DNA from: Ktedonobacter sp.
GTDB lineage: Bacteria; Chloroflexota; Ktedonobacteria; Ktedonobacterales; Ktedonobacteraceae
Length of the DNA: 6,434 nucleotides
Direction of reading: 5' to 3'
NCBI GenBank assembly: GCA_003450555.1
Contig: DMFQ01000153.1
Span: 6,230 to 12,663 of the forward strand
This document shows, one piece after another, positions 1 through 5,329 of this stretch. Under the pieces are notes generated by a model. It saw only the letters and a program-made list of their open reading frames with translations. It had not been told where the DNA came from and made no database searches. Every line of letters begins with the position of its first letter. The stretch's first letter is position 1. The translations under genes and the position numbers were made by a program.

Positions 1-297
1 TGGAATGAGAGAGGGTGTACCGTTGTGGTTGCCATTGTGACTACCGTTGTGGCCAATTGAGTCTGCCAGTGCGTAGTCGGGATAGGCAACGGCACCGTGC
101 TCGTGCAGGTCGAGGCGTTCAAGCTCACCGGCTTTCGAGACACGCAGCACGCCAACATATTTGAGGGCGTACATCATTACTAACGAAACTACGAGCGTCG
201 CTACGACAGTTACGTCAGAGCCGAGCGCTTGAGTACCGAGTTGGGATACGCCACCTCCGTAGAACAGGCCGGTCACCACGGTACTTGTATCGGCACC
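1..297 (-). pseudogene. Ammonium transporter (Amt/AmtB), C-terminal fragment lacking its 5' part
   Basis: Reading the minus strand from about 297 down to the window edge gives an uninterrupted frame with the end of an Amt channel. It shows GLFYGGG (about 270-250), then a hydrophobic last transmembrane helix (VVATLVVSLVMMYALKY), then GVLRVSKAGELERLDLHEHG and AYPDY. This matches the conserved Amt tail, in which GLRVS and GLDxxEHGExAY form the cytoplasmic region that contacts PII proteins. Amt channels are about 400-450 residues, but the conserved upstream core (for example the FGVHGVGG region) is absent. The frame stays open back to 588, with an ATG at 450, but codons upstream of about 297 show no Amt similarity and include a terminator hairpin. 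The tail ends in repeated His-Asn-Gly units, and the stop lies outside the window. I read it as a gene 5'-truncated by deletion or rearrangement. A product made from the ATG at 450 cannot be excluded but would not be a transporter. Confidence 0.72.
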
Positions 298-396
298 CGT
301 AGCGGTTGGCAGGCCAAATGACTCCCGTTGCAAACAAACCGAGCGAGAGCGTACCCCATAGGGGATAGAGAGTGCTTCGTTGGGCAAAAACAATAG

Positions 397-431
397 AAAA
401 CGGCCAGCGTCTCTCTTCACTGGTCGTTTTT
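397..431. terminator. Bidirectional intrinsic terminator
   Basis: AAAACGGCCAG (397-407) pairs with CTGGTCGTTTT (420-430) around a 12-base loop. This gives an 11-bp stem with one G-C replaced by a G-U wobble. On the plus strand it ends in a T run (427-431), and on the minus strand the complementary A run gives TTTTC, so it can work in both directions. It lies inside the open minus-strand frame that leads into the ammonium transporter remnant, which argues that this frame is not a normal gene. The genes it originally served are not evident. Confidence 0.7.
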
Positions 432-536
432 GCGATGTCGCCTTAGACATATTGCACAACATTGGTGCCAATAAGACTATAACAGAATGAGACAAGAAAC
501 AAAATGAGAAAAAATTATGAAATTTCTTAATTGATA

Positions 537-553
537 TTGTGCAAGATGCACAA
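537..553. promoter_or_regulatory. Palindromic operator candidate, copy 1
   Basis: TTGTGCA (537-543), a 3-base spacer and TGCACAA (547-553) form a perfect 7-bp inverted repeat. Its centre at 545 falls 29 bases before the TATAAT box, which is about -41 relative to a start near 586, a position typical of class II activator sites. The motif resembles a CRP-type site in having TGTG and CACA arms, but these are one base closer together than in that family, so I do not name the regulator. Copy 2 is at 4436-4452. Confidence 0.6.
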
Positions 554-573
554 ATTATTAGTTGTCTGCTTCT

Positions 574-579
574 TATAAT
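574..579 (+). promoter_or_regulatory. Putative -10 box for the permease transcript
   Basis: A perfect TATAAT hexamer lies in A+T-rich DNA. At a 17-base spacing the -35 position (551-556, CAAATT) has no good match, which fits a promoter that depends on an activator at the adjoining palindrome. TATACT at 610-615 is an alternative -10, also without a clear -35. The transcription start has not been mapped. Confidence 0.45.
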
Positions 580-737
580 TTGTCCGTATCATACATGAGC
601 GAGTACTTCTATACTTTAAGCAGAAAGAAGTAATGAGTGATGCAGTGATTGCACCTCTGCTTTTATTTGTAAGCGATGAAAGCTAAATACATGGTGACGT
701 TGCCATGGGTGTTGGAACGTTGGAAGATACACAAGAA

Positions 738-744
738 GAGGGAG
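738..744 (+). promoter_or_regulatory. Ribosome binding site that decides the permease start
   Basis: GAGGGAG ends 5 bases before the ATG at 750. The alternative in-frame ATG at 705 is preceded only by a weak GGTGA. The 15 residues between the two ATGs are acidic and unlike a family N-terminus, so 750 is preferred. Confidence 0.7.
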
Positions 745-749
745 TGACC

Positions 750-2309
750 ATGGCAACTCAAACTACGGATGATACAGCTACAGGTATGAAACCTACCCTT
801 GGCCTGACGGGAGTAACTATCAATGCGATGGCGTTGATTGCGCCCGGGGCCTTCCTATGGACGACGTATCAGTTGCAAGCAGCGCCAGGTTCAGCAATGA
901 ACATGTGGTTCGCTGTATTTGTTGCGACCGCTATCGCGCTCTTTACAGCAACGGCGTATGCCACCCTTGCCAAACGCTACCCTGAAGCAGGTGCGGGCAG
1001 TTCCTACTACTTTGCGGAAGCCGCCGTCCTGCAGCAGGAGGAGCATCGTCATTTTAAGTTTGCCCGTCTGAGTAAGTTCATTGTAGGCTGGGCTTCGCAC
1101 TTATACTACTGGGTTTATCCAGGTGTCATGGTGGCCTTCATGGGTTTGCTTATTACCTACATTATACAAACCTTTTCACCAAGCTTTGGTACACCATTGG
1201 AACAGGTAGTGATCTGTGTAGCGTTTGCCTGTATCGTCGGTGCTATCGCTTACATTGGGGTCACAGGCTCTACTCTTGCCAACATCGTCATCAATGTTAT
1301 TCAGATCATGGCTCTCGTGACCTTCTCTGCCCTCGCTATCGCTTACCGGTTTTCGCATCCTGGAGTTCATTATCTCCATCCCAGTGCTTTGAGCGTTATT
1401 ACACCTCATGATTTCAGTGGCCTGATCTTCCAGTCTACTATCGCGATCCTGCTCGTGGTCGGTTTCGAGTCGGCAACAGCGCTGGCCGCAGAGGCCAAGA
1501 ATCCAGGTCGGGACATCCCACGTGGTGTTCTGCTCTCGCTTATCATTCAAGCGGTCATCTTCTACTTCCTGGAATACTTTGCGGCTAACTTCTTTGTCAA
1601 CGATGGTTACAAGAACAGCGCAGGAAGCGGCTTCGCCGCGGCTTTTAGTTCAGGTGCACCAATCGGCGACATGGCGCAGATCATAGGTAATCAGATGCTT
1701 GGGGGCAATGGTACTGCATTCGCAACGATTTTAGCGGCTACCGTTGTTATCGCACTGATCGGTACTGCCCTCTCCTGTTTAAACACTGGAGTGCGCGTTA
1801 CCTATGCTATGGGTAAAGACACCGAACTCCCTCTCGTCTTTGGTTTCTTGCATGGTAGGTTCCGCACACCGCATGTAGGAGTGATTGTGTTGACGGTCTT
1901 GTCTGCAATCATTGGTTCATATGGTGTACTGAGTATCGACAAACTGACGCAGGTGACCCTTATCTCCAATATCGGCACCTTCCTGCTGTATGGTATGACC
2001 TGCATCATCTGTATTGTTGCCTTCGCTGGAGTCCAAAAGCGCAGCCTCTACAATAGTATCATCGCTCCTGTGTTAGGGGCTGTGCTCAATATAGCTATGC
2101 TTATTGGCGTCATCTACTTCGCCATCACCGGTGGTGGCTCTACACAGGTTGATACGATCATTGCTGGTGCCTTCAGTATAGCATGGTTGGTTTTCGGCTT
2201 TGCTTTCCTGTATGGCCGCAAGCTGGTGGCAGGAATACCCATTTTACACACGGAGAACTATAAAGCTAAGGTGAAAGAGCTAGAGGCTCCTGTTGGTGAG
2301 AGCGTGTGA
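750..2309 (+). CDS. APC-superfamily amino acid/amine permease
   Basis: This 519-residue integral inner-membrane protein is predicted to move amino acids or related amines, by ion-coupled symport or exchange; the substrate cannot be read from sequence. About 12 hydrophobic helices are visible at roughly 20-42, 52-73, 109-139, 150-170, 176-198, 222-246, 257-282, 322-345, 374-393, 400-426, 434-459 and 466-490. APC hallmarks are the first helix with a breaking APGAF motif (31-35), LAKRYPEAGAGSSYY after helix 2 (73-87) and GFESATALAAEAKNPGRDIP (238-257) at the end of helix 6. The last of these corresponds to the conserved GFE...EEAKNPxRxIP signature. Length and fold are normal for the family. Start 750 is chosen over 705 because of its GAGGGAG site. 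No strong terminator follows, so the kinase 162 bases downstream may be cotranscribed. The upstream palindrome suggests regulated expression. Confidence 0.88.
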   Translation: MATQTTDDTATGMKPTLGLTGVTINAMALIAPGAFLWTTYQLQAAPGSAMNMWFAVFVATAIALFTATAYATLAKRYPEAGAGSSYYFAEAAVLQQEEHRHFKFARLSKFIVGWASHLYYWVYPGVMVAFMGLLITYIIQTFSPSFGTPLEQVVICVAFACIVGAIAYIGVTGSTLANIVINVIQIMALVTFSALAIAYRFSHPGVHYLHPSALSVITPHDFSGLIFQSTIAILLVVGFESATALAAEAKNPGRDIPRGVLLSLIIQAVIFYFLEYFAANFFVNDGYKNSAGSGFAAAFSSGAPIGDMAQIIGNQMLGGNGTAFATILAATVVIALIGTALSCLNTGVRVTYAMGKDTELPLVFGFLHGRFRTPHVGVIVLTVLSAIIGSYGVLSIDKLTQVTLISNIGTFLLYGMTCIICIVAFAGVQKRSLYNSIIAPVLGAVLNIAMLIGVIYFAITGGGSTQVDTIIAGAFSIAWLVFGFAFLYGRKLVAGIPILHTENYKAKVKELEAPVGESV

Positions 2310-2322
2310 GGTGATCGAGTAG

Positions 2323-2342
2323 CAATGAGGATGTGCTCATTG
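2323..2342 (+). other. Small hairpin after the permease stop
   Basis: CAATGAG (2323-2329) pairs with CTCATTG (2336-2342) around a 6-base loop, starting 13 bases past the permease stop codon. It is A+T-rich and not followed by a T run, so it is more likely a 3'-end stabiliser or weak attenuator than a full terminator. The rest of this gap (2310-2471) shows no convincing promoter. Confidence 0.35.
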
Positions 2343-2471
2343 TAAGTAAATAAGTCCTTTAGCACAGTCAGCGTGATCAATAAACAACAGAGAAAGATGT
2401 CCATTTCGACCCGAGTGGCTGTGCCTCCAGTATGCTTGTGTTGTCTAAACAGGGAAGAGCATTCAGGAAAC

Positions 2472-3461
2472 ATGGCCACAACAATTTATACGCAAGGTGC
2501 GCGAATCGACCACTACGAGATCATTCGTATGCTCGGACACGGGGGTATGAATCGCGTCTACCTTGCTCGGGACATGCTAAACCAGCAAGAGGTTGTTCTC
2601 AAATTCCCCAATGATGATTTAATTGGGAATATTGCTGTCTTTGAACGCTATAAGCGAGAGGCTCAGATCGGCAATTGCCTGCATCACCCACGTGTGCAAC
2701 GTCTGCTCAATAACGATGAAAAGCGTTTGGAAGAGTACCTGGTGGTGGAGTATATCAAGGGGCAAACCTTGCGTGCCGTACTCGAAGAGCATGCCCTCAA
2801 TCCATTGCCGGTTGCCGAGGCGATCTGCATCACGTTACAAATTTGTGAAGCCCTGGCGTACTGCCATGAACAAGGTATCATTCATCGAGATATTAAGCCT
2901 GAGAACATCATGCTACAGGAAGATGGCAACATCAAAATCATTGATTTTGGTATCGCTCTGCTCGAAGGTGCGCGGCGCGTGACCTGGCGCGGCCTATCCG
3001 GGACAGTGGGCACACCCGATTATATGTCCCCGGAACAGCTTAAGGGCAAGCGTGGTACGACTAGCTCTGATATATATGCTGTTGGTATGATACTCTATGA
3101 AATGCTCTGTGGTCATACACCGTTTGAGGGCGAGAATATCTTTGCTATTATGAATCAGCATGTCTCGCAGGACCCGCCATCGATCCTCCTCATGAATCCG
3201 CAGCTCTCGTCGGCACTGGCTACCGTAGTGATGCGGACTATTCGTCGTGACCAGGATAAGCGTTACAAATCGATGAGCGATCTCCTCCATGATTTGCGCA
3301 ACCTGGAAGAGGTCAAGCCTATGCCTTATGAGCCAGAGACGCCACGCCTCAACCAGTCTGGCCGAACCGCAATCACAGCCACCCTCATTATCATCGCCAT
3401 TTGCCTGCTGATTATCGCGCTGGGTTTCCTTGTGCAGTTTGTTCATAATGTCGGCCATTAA
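2472..3461 (+). CDS. Membrane-anchored Hanks-type Ser/Thr protein kinase (kinase 1)
   Basis: This 329-residue kinase has a complete catalytic domain at about 15-280. The glycine-rich loop is LGHGGMNRVYLA (21-32). Lys44 (VVLKF) is the ATP-binding lysine and Glu63 is the likely helix C partner. The catalytic loop HRDIKPEN (138-145) has Asp140 and Asn145; DFG is 158-160; the activation segment contains SGTVGTPDYMSPE with candidate phospho-threonines Thr178 and Thr181; the RDxDKRYKSM motif lies near 259-268. A basic linker leads to one membrane helix (about 300-323) and a few extra residues, so the kinase faces the cytoplasm and, unlike PknB, has no extracellular sensor. ATG 2472 is chosen over the in-frame GTG at 2373 because kinase 2 aligns from here and AGGA (2465-2468) precedes it. 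A PPP phosphatase follows after 56 bases, a common pairing. Kinase 1 is closely related to kinase 2 at 5330-6317. Confidence 0.93.
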   Translation: MATTIYTQGARIDHYEIIRMLGHGGMNRVYLARDMLNQQEVVLKFPNDDLIGNIAVFERYKREAQIGNCLHHPRVQRLLNNDEKRLEEYLVVEYIKGQTLRAVLEEHALNPLPVAEAICITLQICEALAYCHEQGIIHRDIKPENIMLQEDGNIKIIDFGIALLEGARRVTWRGLSGTVGTPDYMSPEQLKGKRGTTSSDIYAVGMILYEMLCGHTPFEGENIFAIMNQHVSQDPPSILLMNPQLSSALATVVMRTIRRDQDKRYKSMSDLLHDLRNLEEVKPMPYEPETPRLNQSGRTAITATLIIIAICLLIIALGFLVQFVHNVGH

Positions 3462-3517
3462 GATAGCGACACCGCTTTTGCTATGTTGCAATATACCAGG
3501 AGAAAAAGAGAGTACTG

Positions 3518-4336
3518 ATGCAGACGCCATCCTCCCGACCTATCTTTATTATTGGTGATGTCCACGGTCACCTGAAAAAGCTTGTCAAGCTGTTGCAGGA
3601 TGCGCAACTGATAGATGCTGAGCACTCCTGGAAAGCAGGCACAGCTACGCTCTGGTTTATGGGCGATTTTGTCGATCGTGGACCTGACGGCATTGCTGTG
3701 CTGGACCTGGTGATGCGCTTGCAGACCGAAGCCGCTGCCGCTGGTGGCTCTGTGGCGTCGTTGCTGGGCAACCATGAGATGTTGTTGCTCGCGGCCTATC
3801 GTTTCGGCAGGCGCTCAACGGGACTGGGGAGCAATTTTCTGACCCGCTGGAAACAGAACGGCGGAAACCGCAAGGATATCGCCGGTTTGACGCTGCGCCA
3901 CCTCGATTGGATGGCTCATCTGCCCGCGATGGCGCTGGTGGATGATTACCTCTTCATGCATGCAGACGCTCCTTTCTATATCAAATGTGGACGCACCATT
4001 GATGAGGTGAATGCTGCCTTCAACAAGTTGTTAAGTCGGAGCGATGCGTTAGCCTGGGAAGAAATGCTGGAAGATTTTGCCAGGCGTGGAGCGTTTATTA
4101 ACACGACCAATGGCGAAGAGTTCGCCCGCCGCTTTCTGAGCGTCTTCGGCGGGCGACAACTGGTACACGGTCATAACCCCATTAGTTCCATGCTCAGCTG
4201 CCCGCCTGGAAAGGTAGATAGCCCCTGGATATATGCAGGTGGGCAGTGCGTCAACGTTGATGGCGGCATGTTTCTCGGCGGGTCCGGGTTTGTGCATCAA
4301 TTACATGCTCCTGTTGGATCAACCGTCCCTACATAA
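3518..4336 (+). CDS. PPP-family metallophosphoesterase (predicted protein Ser/Thr phosphatase)
   Basis: This 272-residue soluble protein has the full PPP metal-binding set: GDVHG (13-17), GDFVDRGPDG (49-58), GNHE (84-87), His148 in MHAD, and HGHNP (217-221). It is predicted to use a two-metal centre, usually Mn or Fe/Zn, to hydrolyse phosphomonoesters. Bacterial relatives include PrpA/PrpB/PrpE-type protein phosphatases and ApaH-type dinucleoside tetraphosphatases, and sequence alone does not separate these. The position 56 bases after a Ser/Thr kinase favours a protein phosphatase that reverses kinase 1 or kinase 2. No signal peptide or membrane helix is seen. GAGAG (3508-3512) sits 5 bases before the ATG, and a stronger AGGAGA (3498-3503) lies 14 bases upstream. 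A tiny hairpin, AGCG-ACAC-CGCT then TTTT (3465-3479), lies in the gap and might reduce read-through from the kinase. Confidence 0.88.
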   Translation: MQTPSSRPIFIIGDVHGHLKKLVKLLQDAQLIDAEHSWKAGTATLWFMGDFVDRGPDGIAVLDLVMRLQTEAAAAGGSVASLLGNHEMLLLAAYRFGRRSTGLGSNFLTRWKQNGGNRKDIAGLTLRHLDWMAHLPAMALVDDYLFMHADAPFYIKCGRTIDEVNAAFNKLLSRSDALAWEEMLEDFARRGAFINTTNGEEFARRFLSVFGGRQLVHGHNPISSMLSCPPGKVDSPWIYAGGQCVNVDGGMFLGGSGFVHQLHAPVGSTVPT

Positions 4337-4344
4337 TAATTTAT

Positions 4345-4386
4345 ATAATTTGCATACTCATGTGCTTGCTTTCCTCAGCAAATTAT
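4345..4386. repeat. 9-bp perfect inverted repeat downstream of the phosphatase
   Basis: ATAATTTGC (4345-4353) and GCAAATTAT (4378-4386) are exact complements separated by 24 bases, starting 8 bases after the phosphatase stop codon. The stem is A+T-rich and has no T run, so it would be a weak terminator. It could instead be a protein-binding site or a 3'-end structure. Confidence 0.4.
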
Positions 4387-4435
4387 CAATAAAGTTTCAC
4401 CTCCTCTCTGTCATTATTCAGGTTTAACATAAGCG

Positions 4436-4452
4436 TTGTGCATAGTGCACAG
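4436..4452. promoter_or_regulatory. Palindromic operator candidate, copy 2
   Basis: TTGTGCA (4436-4442), a 3-base spacer and TGCACAG (4446-4452) match the site at 537-553 in 13 of 14 arm positions, with the same spacing. A -10-like TATTTT (4474-4479) starts 30 bases from its centre, against 29 bases at copy 1. This suggests that one regulator controls the permease group and the ACT gene. The regulator is not in the window and is unidentified. Confidence 0.55.
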
Positions 4453-4580
4453 AATAATGTGCTTTATTTTTTCTATTTTGTATGTAGTACCTTGAGGTTA
4501 AAGTCCATATACTTTGCCAGGTAAAACCAGTGAAACACGAACAGTGTATTGTGTAGTGCTCTGTCAACATTCAAATGATG

Positions 4581-4735
4581 AGTGAAATGTAGAGGCAGCC
4601 TTGAGGCTACCAGGTTCACTCCTCTCAACATGAAGCGTGACAACTCAGTAGAGGCCGGTAGAGAGGGCCACCATCGATTGATGAGACGTTGGTGTCCCCC
4701 TCACGGCCCGATTGGTGGGCGGTGGCTCTCTCCAT
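4581..4735 (+). ncRNA. Candidate structured 5' leader of the ACT-domain gene
   Basis: Several pairings stack here. AGTGAA (4581-4586) pairs with TTCACT (4615-4620) around an inner hairpin AGCC-TTGA-GGCT (4597-4608). GAGAGGGCCACC (4661-4672) pairs with GGTGGCTCTCTC (4721-4732) as a 12-bp helix with one G-U, enclosing GCCC/GGGC (4706-4720). The strand GAGAGG (4661-4666) can alternatively pair with CCTCTC (4621-4626), which gives two mutually exclusive folds. The helix ends 28 bases before the ATG at 4761. It could be a regulatory leader acting on translation of an amino-acid-sensing protein. I do not recognise a known riboswitch class, and the T-box consensus is absent. Confidence 0.4.
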
Positions 4736-4760
4736 CAACTTTGCAAGTTAGGATACACTC

Positions 4761-5186
4761 ATGAAAAGCAGGCAGATACATCTAAAGGAGCAATCAGAAC
4801 CAATGAAAAAATTACGCCTATCACTGTTCTCACATAAGTATGCTGTTTGCCAGTTCCATCCCGATAAACACATTCCCTACTGGGCTCTGTTGGGCGACTT
4901 TGTCTCGCTGACACGTACACATGAGGAGCTATCTATAGTTTGCCAGCAGGACAATGTGCCAGGTGAAATCGAGGCGGAGAGAGGATGGCGCTGTGTGCAG
5001 GTGCACGGTGCCTTCGATTTTTCCGTAGCGGGTGTCCATGCCTCGCTGGCTATTCCACTGGCCGAGGCGGATATCAGCGTTCTGGCGATTGCTACGTATG
5101 CGACTGATTACTTACTGATCAAAGAGGAGAATGTGGAACGGGCCTTACAGGTTCTGGAGCAGGCAGGTCATTCCATTGAGCGCTAG
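4761..5186 (+). CDS. Small ACT-domain protein (predicted amino acid sensor)
   Basis: This soluble protein is 141 residues from ATG 4761, or 127 from ATG 4803. It resembles the stand-alone two-ACT-module family related to CASTOR-type amino acid sensors. The first half has YAVCQFHPDKHIPYWALLGDF and SLTRTHEELSIVC. The second has DFSVAGVHASLAIPLAEADISVLAIATYATDYLLIKEENV followed by a final helix. In such proteins the GVHASLAxPL and TYATDYLL segments usually line the ligand pocket. No catalytic domain is fused to it, so it probably acts by binding a partner; ligand and partner are unknown. Two starts compete. ATG 4761 has AGGA at a 7-base spacing. ATG 4803 has a stronger AAAGGAG (4784-4790) at 12 bases and gives the family-like start MKKLRLSLF. 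It stands alone between a structured leader and a promoter for kinase 2. Confidence 0.82.
   Translation: MKSRQIHLKEQSEPMKKLRLSLFSHKYAVCQFHPDKHIPYWALLGDFVSLTRTHEELSIVCQQDNVPGEIEAERGWRCVQVHGAFDFSVAGVHASLAIPLAEADISVLAIATYATDYLLIKEENVERALQVLEQAGHSIER
4784..4790 (+). promoter_or_regulatory. Alternative ribosome binding site for the ACT gene
   Basis: AAAGGAG lies 12 bases before the internal ATG at 4803. It is a strong match to the anti-Shine-Dalgarno sequence but slightly far from the codon. It would produce the shorter 127-residue form, whose N-terminus aligns better with ACT relatives. Confidence 0.4.
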
Positions 5187-5274
5187 GCCACGAGAAAAGC
5201 TACAGAGCGCAAAAGTCAACTATTGACTCGACATTGGCAGGGCTATTTCGGCCGTAGTGTTTATGCCACTGGTA

Positions 5275-5283
5275 TGCTATACT
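5275..5283 (+). promoter_or_regulatory. Extended -10 promoter candidate for kinase 2
   Basis: TGCTATACT is a TGn extended -10 element with a good hexamer, about 47 bases before the kinase 2 ATG at 5330. No good -35 lies at the usual distance (5255-5260 is TAGTGT), which extended -10 promoters can tolerate. A TTGACT at 5223-5228 is too far away to pair with it. The palindrome found at the other two control regions is absent here. Confidence 0.4.
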
Positions 5284-5329
5284 AGGGGCATAGCAGAGTG
5301 TTGTCTCAACATGGAAGTGCATGGAGCAT

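Larger units (their letters stand above)
432..749. other. Non-coding regulatory region upstream of the permease
   Basis: No credible gene is seen here. The first half (about 470-600) is clearly more A+T-rich than the flanking coding DNA, as expected for a promoter region. It holds a TTGTGCA/TGCACAA palindrome (537-553), an isolated half-site TGCACAA (453-459), a TATAAT box (574-579) and a second TATACT box (610-615). If transcription starts near 586, the permease mRNA has an untranslated leader of about 160 bases. Only weak pairing was found in it, such as GCAG (642-645) with CTGC (657-660) before TTTTATTT. An upstream in-frame ATG at 705 also exists but has poorer initiation signals than the ATG at 750. 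Confidence 0.6.
4337..4760. other. Non-coding control region between the phosphatase and ACT genes
   Basis: The first part (4337-4580) is A+T-rich and carries an inverted repeat (4345-4386) and the second palindrome copy (4436-4452). The last part (4581-4735) is G+C-richer and strongly self-complementary. An open frame begins with GTG at 4582 and stops at 4764, overlapping the ATG at 4761 as ATGA. It has no ribosome binding site and its predicted product resembles nothing I recognise, so I treat it as RNA structure rather than a gene. Confidence 0.6.

Noticed and set aside
537..553. Calling the palindrome a CRP/FNR site
   Set aside because: TGTG and CACA are separated by 7 bases rather than the 8 of a CRP-type site, and no CRP-family gene is in the window.
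691..706. Partly palindromic ATGG...ACGT...CCAT before the permease
   Set aside because: Only 12 of 16 positions are symmetric and it has no second copy, so it is compatible with chance.
1176..1550. Minus-strand open frame within the permease
   Set aside because: It lies antisense to a well-supported membrane protein gene, has no recognisable motif and no ribosome binding site. The other antisense frames were dropped for the same reason.
2532..2558. Glycine-rich loop GHGGMNRV lacking the third glycine, as a sign of an inactive kinase
   Set aside because: Active bacterial kinases such as PknB also have a non-glycine here (GMSEV), and all other catalytic residues are present.
4581..4735. T-box riboswitch ahead of the ACT gene
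   Set aside because: The leader is long, structured and contains AGAGAGGG, but the diagnostic T-box sequence (AGGGTGGNACCGCG) and a terminator/antiterminator pair are not present.
4582..4764. 60-codon open frame starting with GTG and overlapping the ACT start as ATGA
   Set aside because: There is no ribosome binding site, the composition is unlike the neighbouring proteins (many Arg, Trp, His and Pro), and it coincides with strong RNA self-complementarity. It is kept only as part of the leader description.
4994..5006. Third palindrome-like site TGTGCA-GG-TGCAC
   Set aside because: It lies inside the ACT coding region, has a 2-base rather than 3-base spacer and lacks the final A. It is explained by the codons for CVQVHG.
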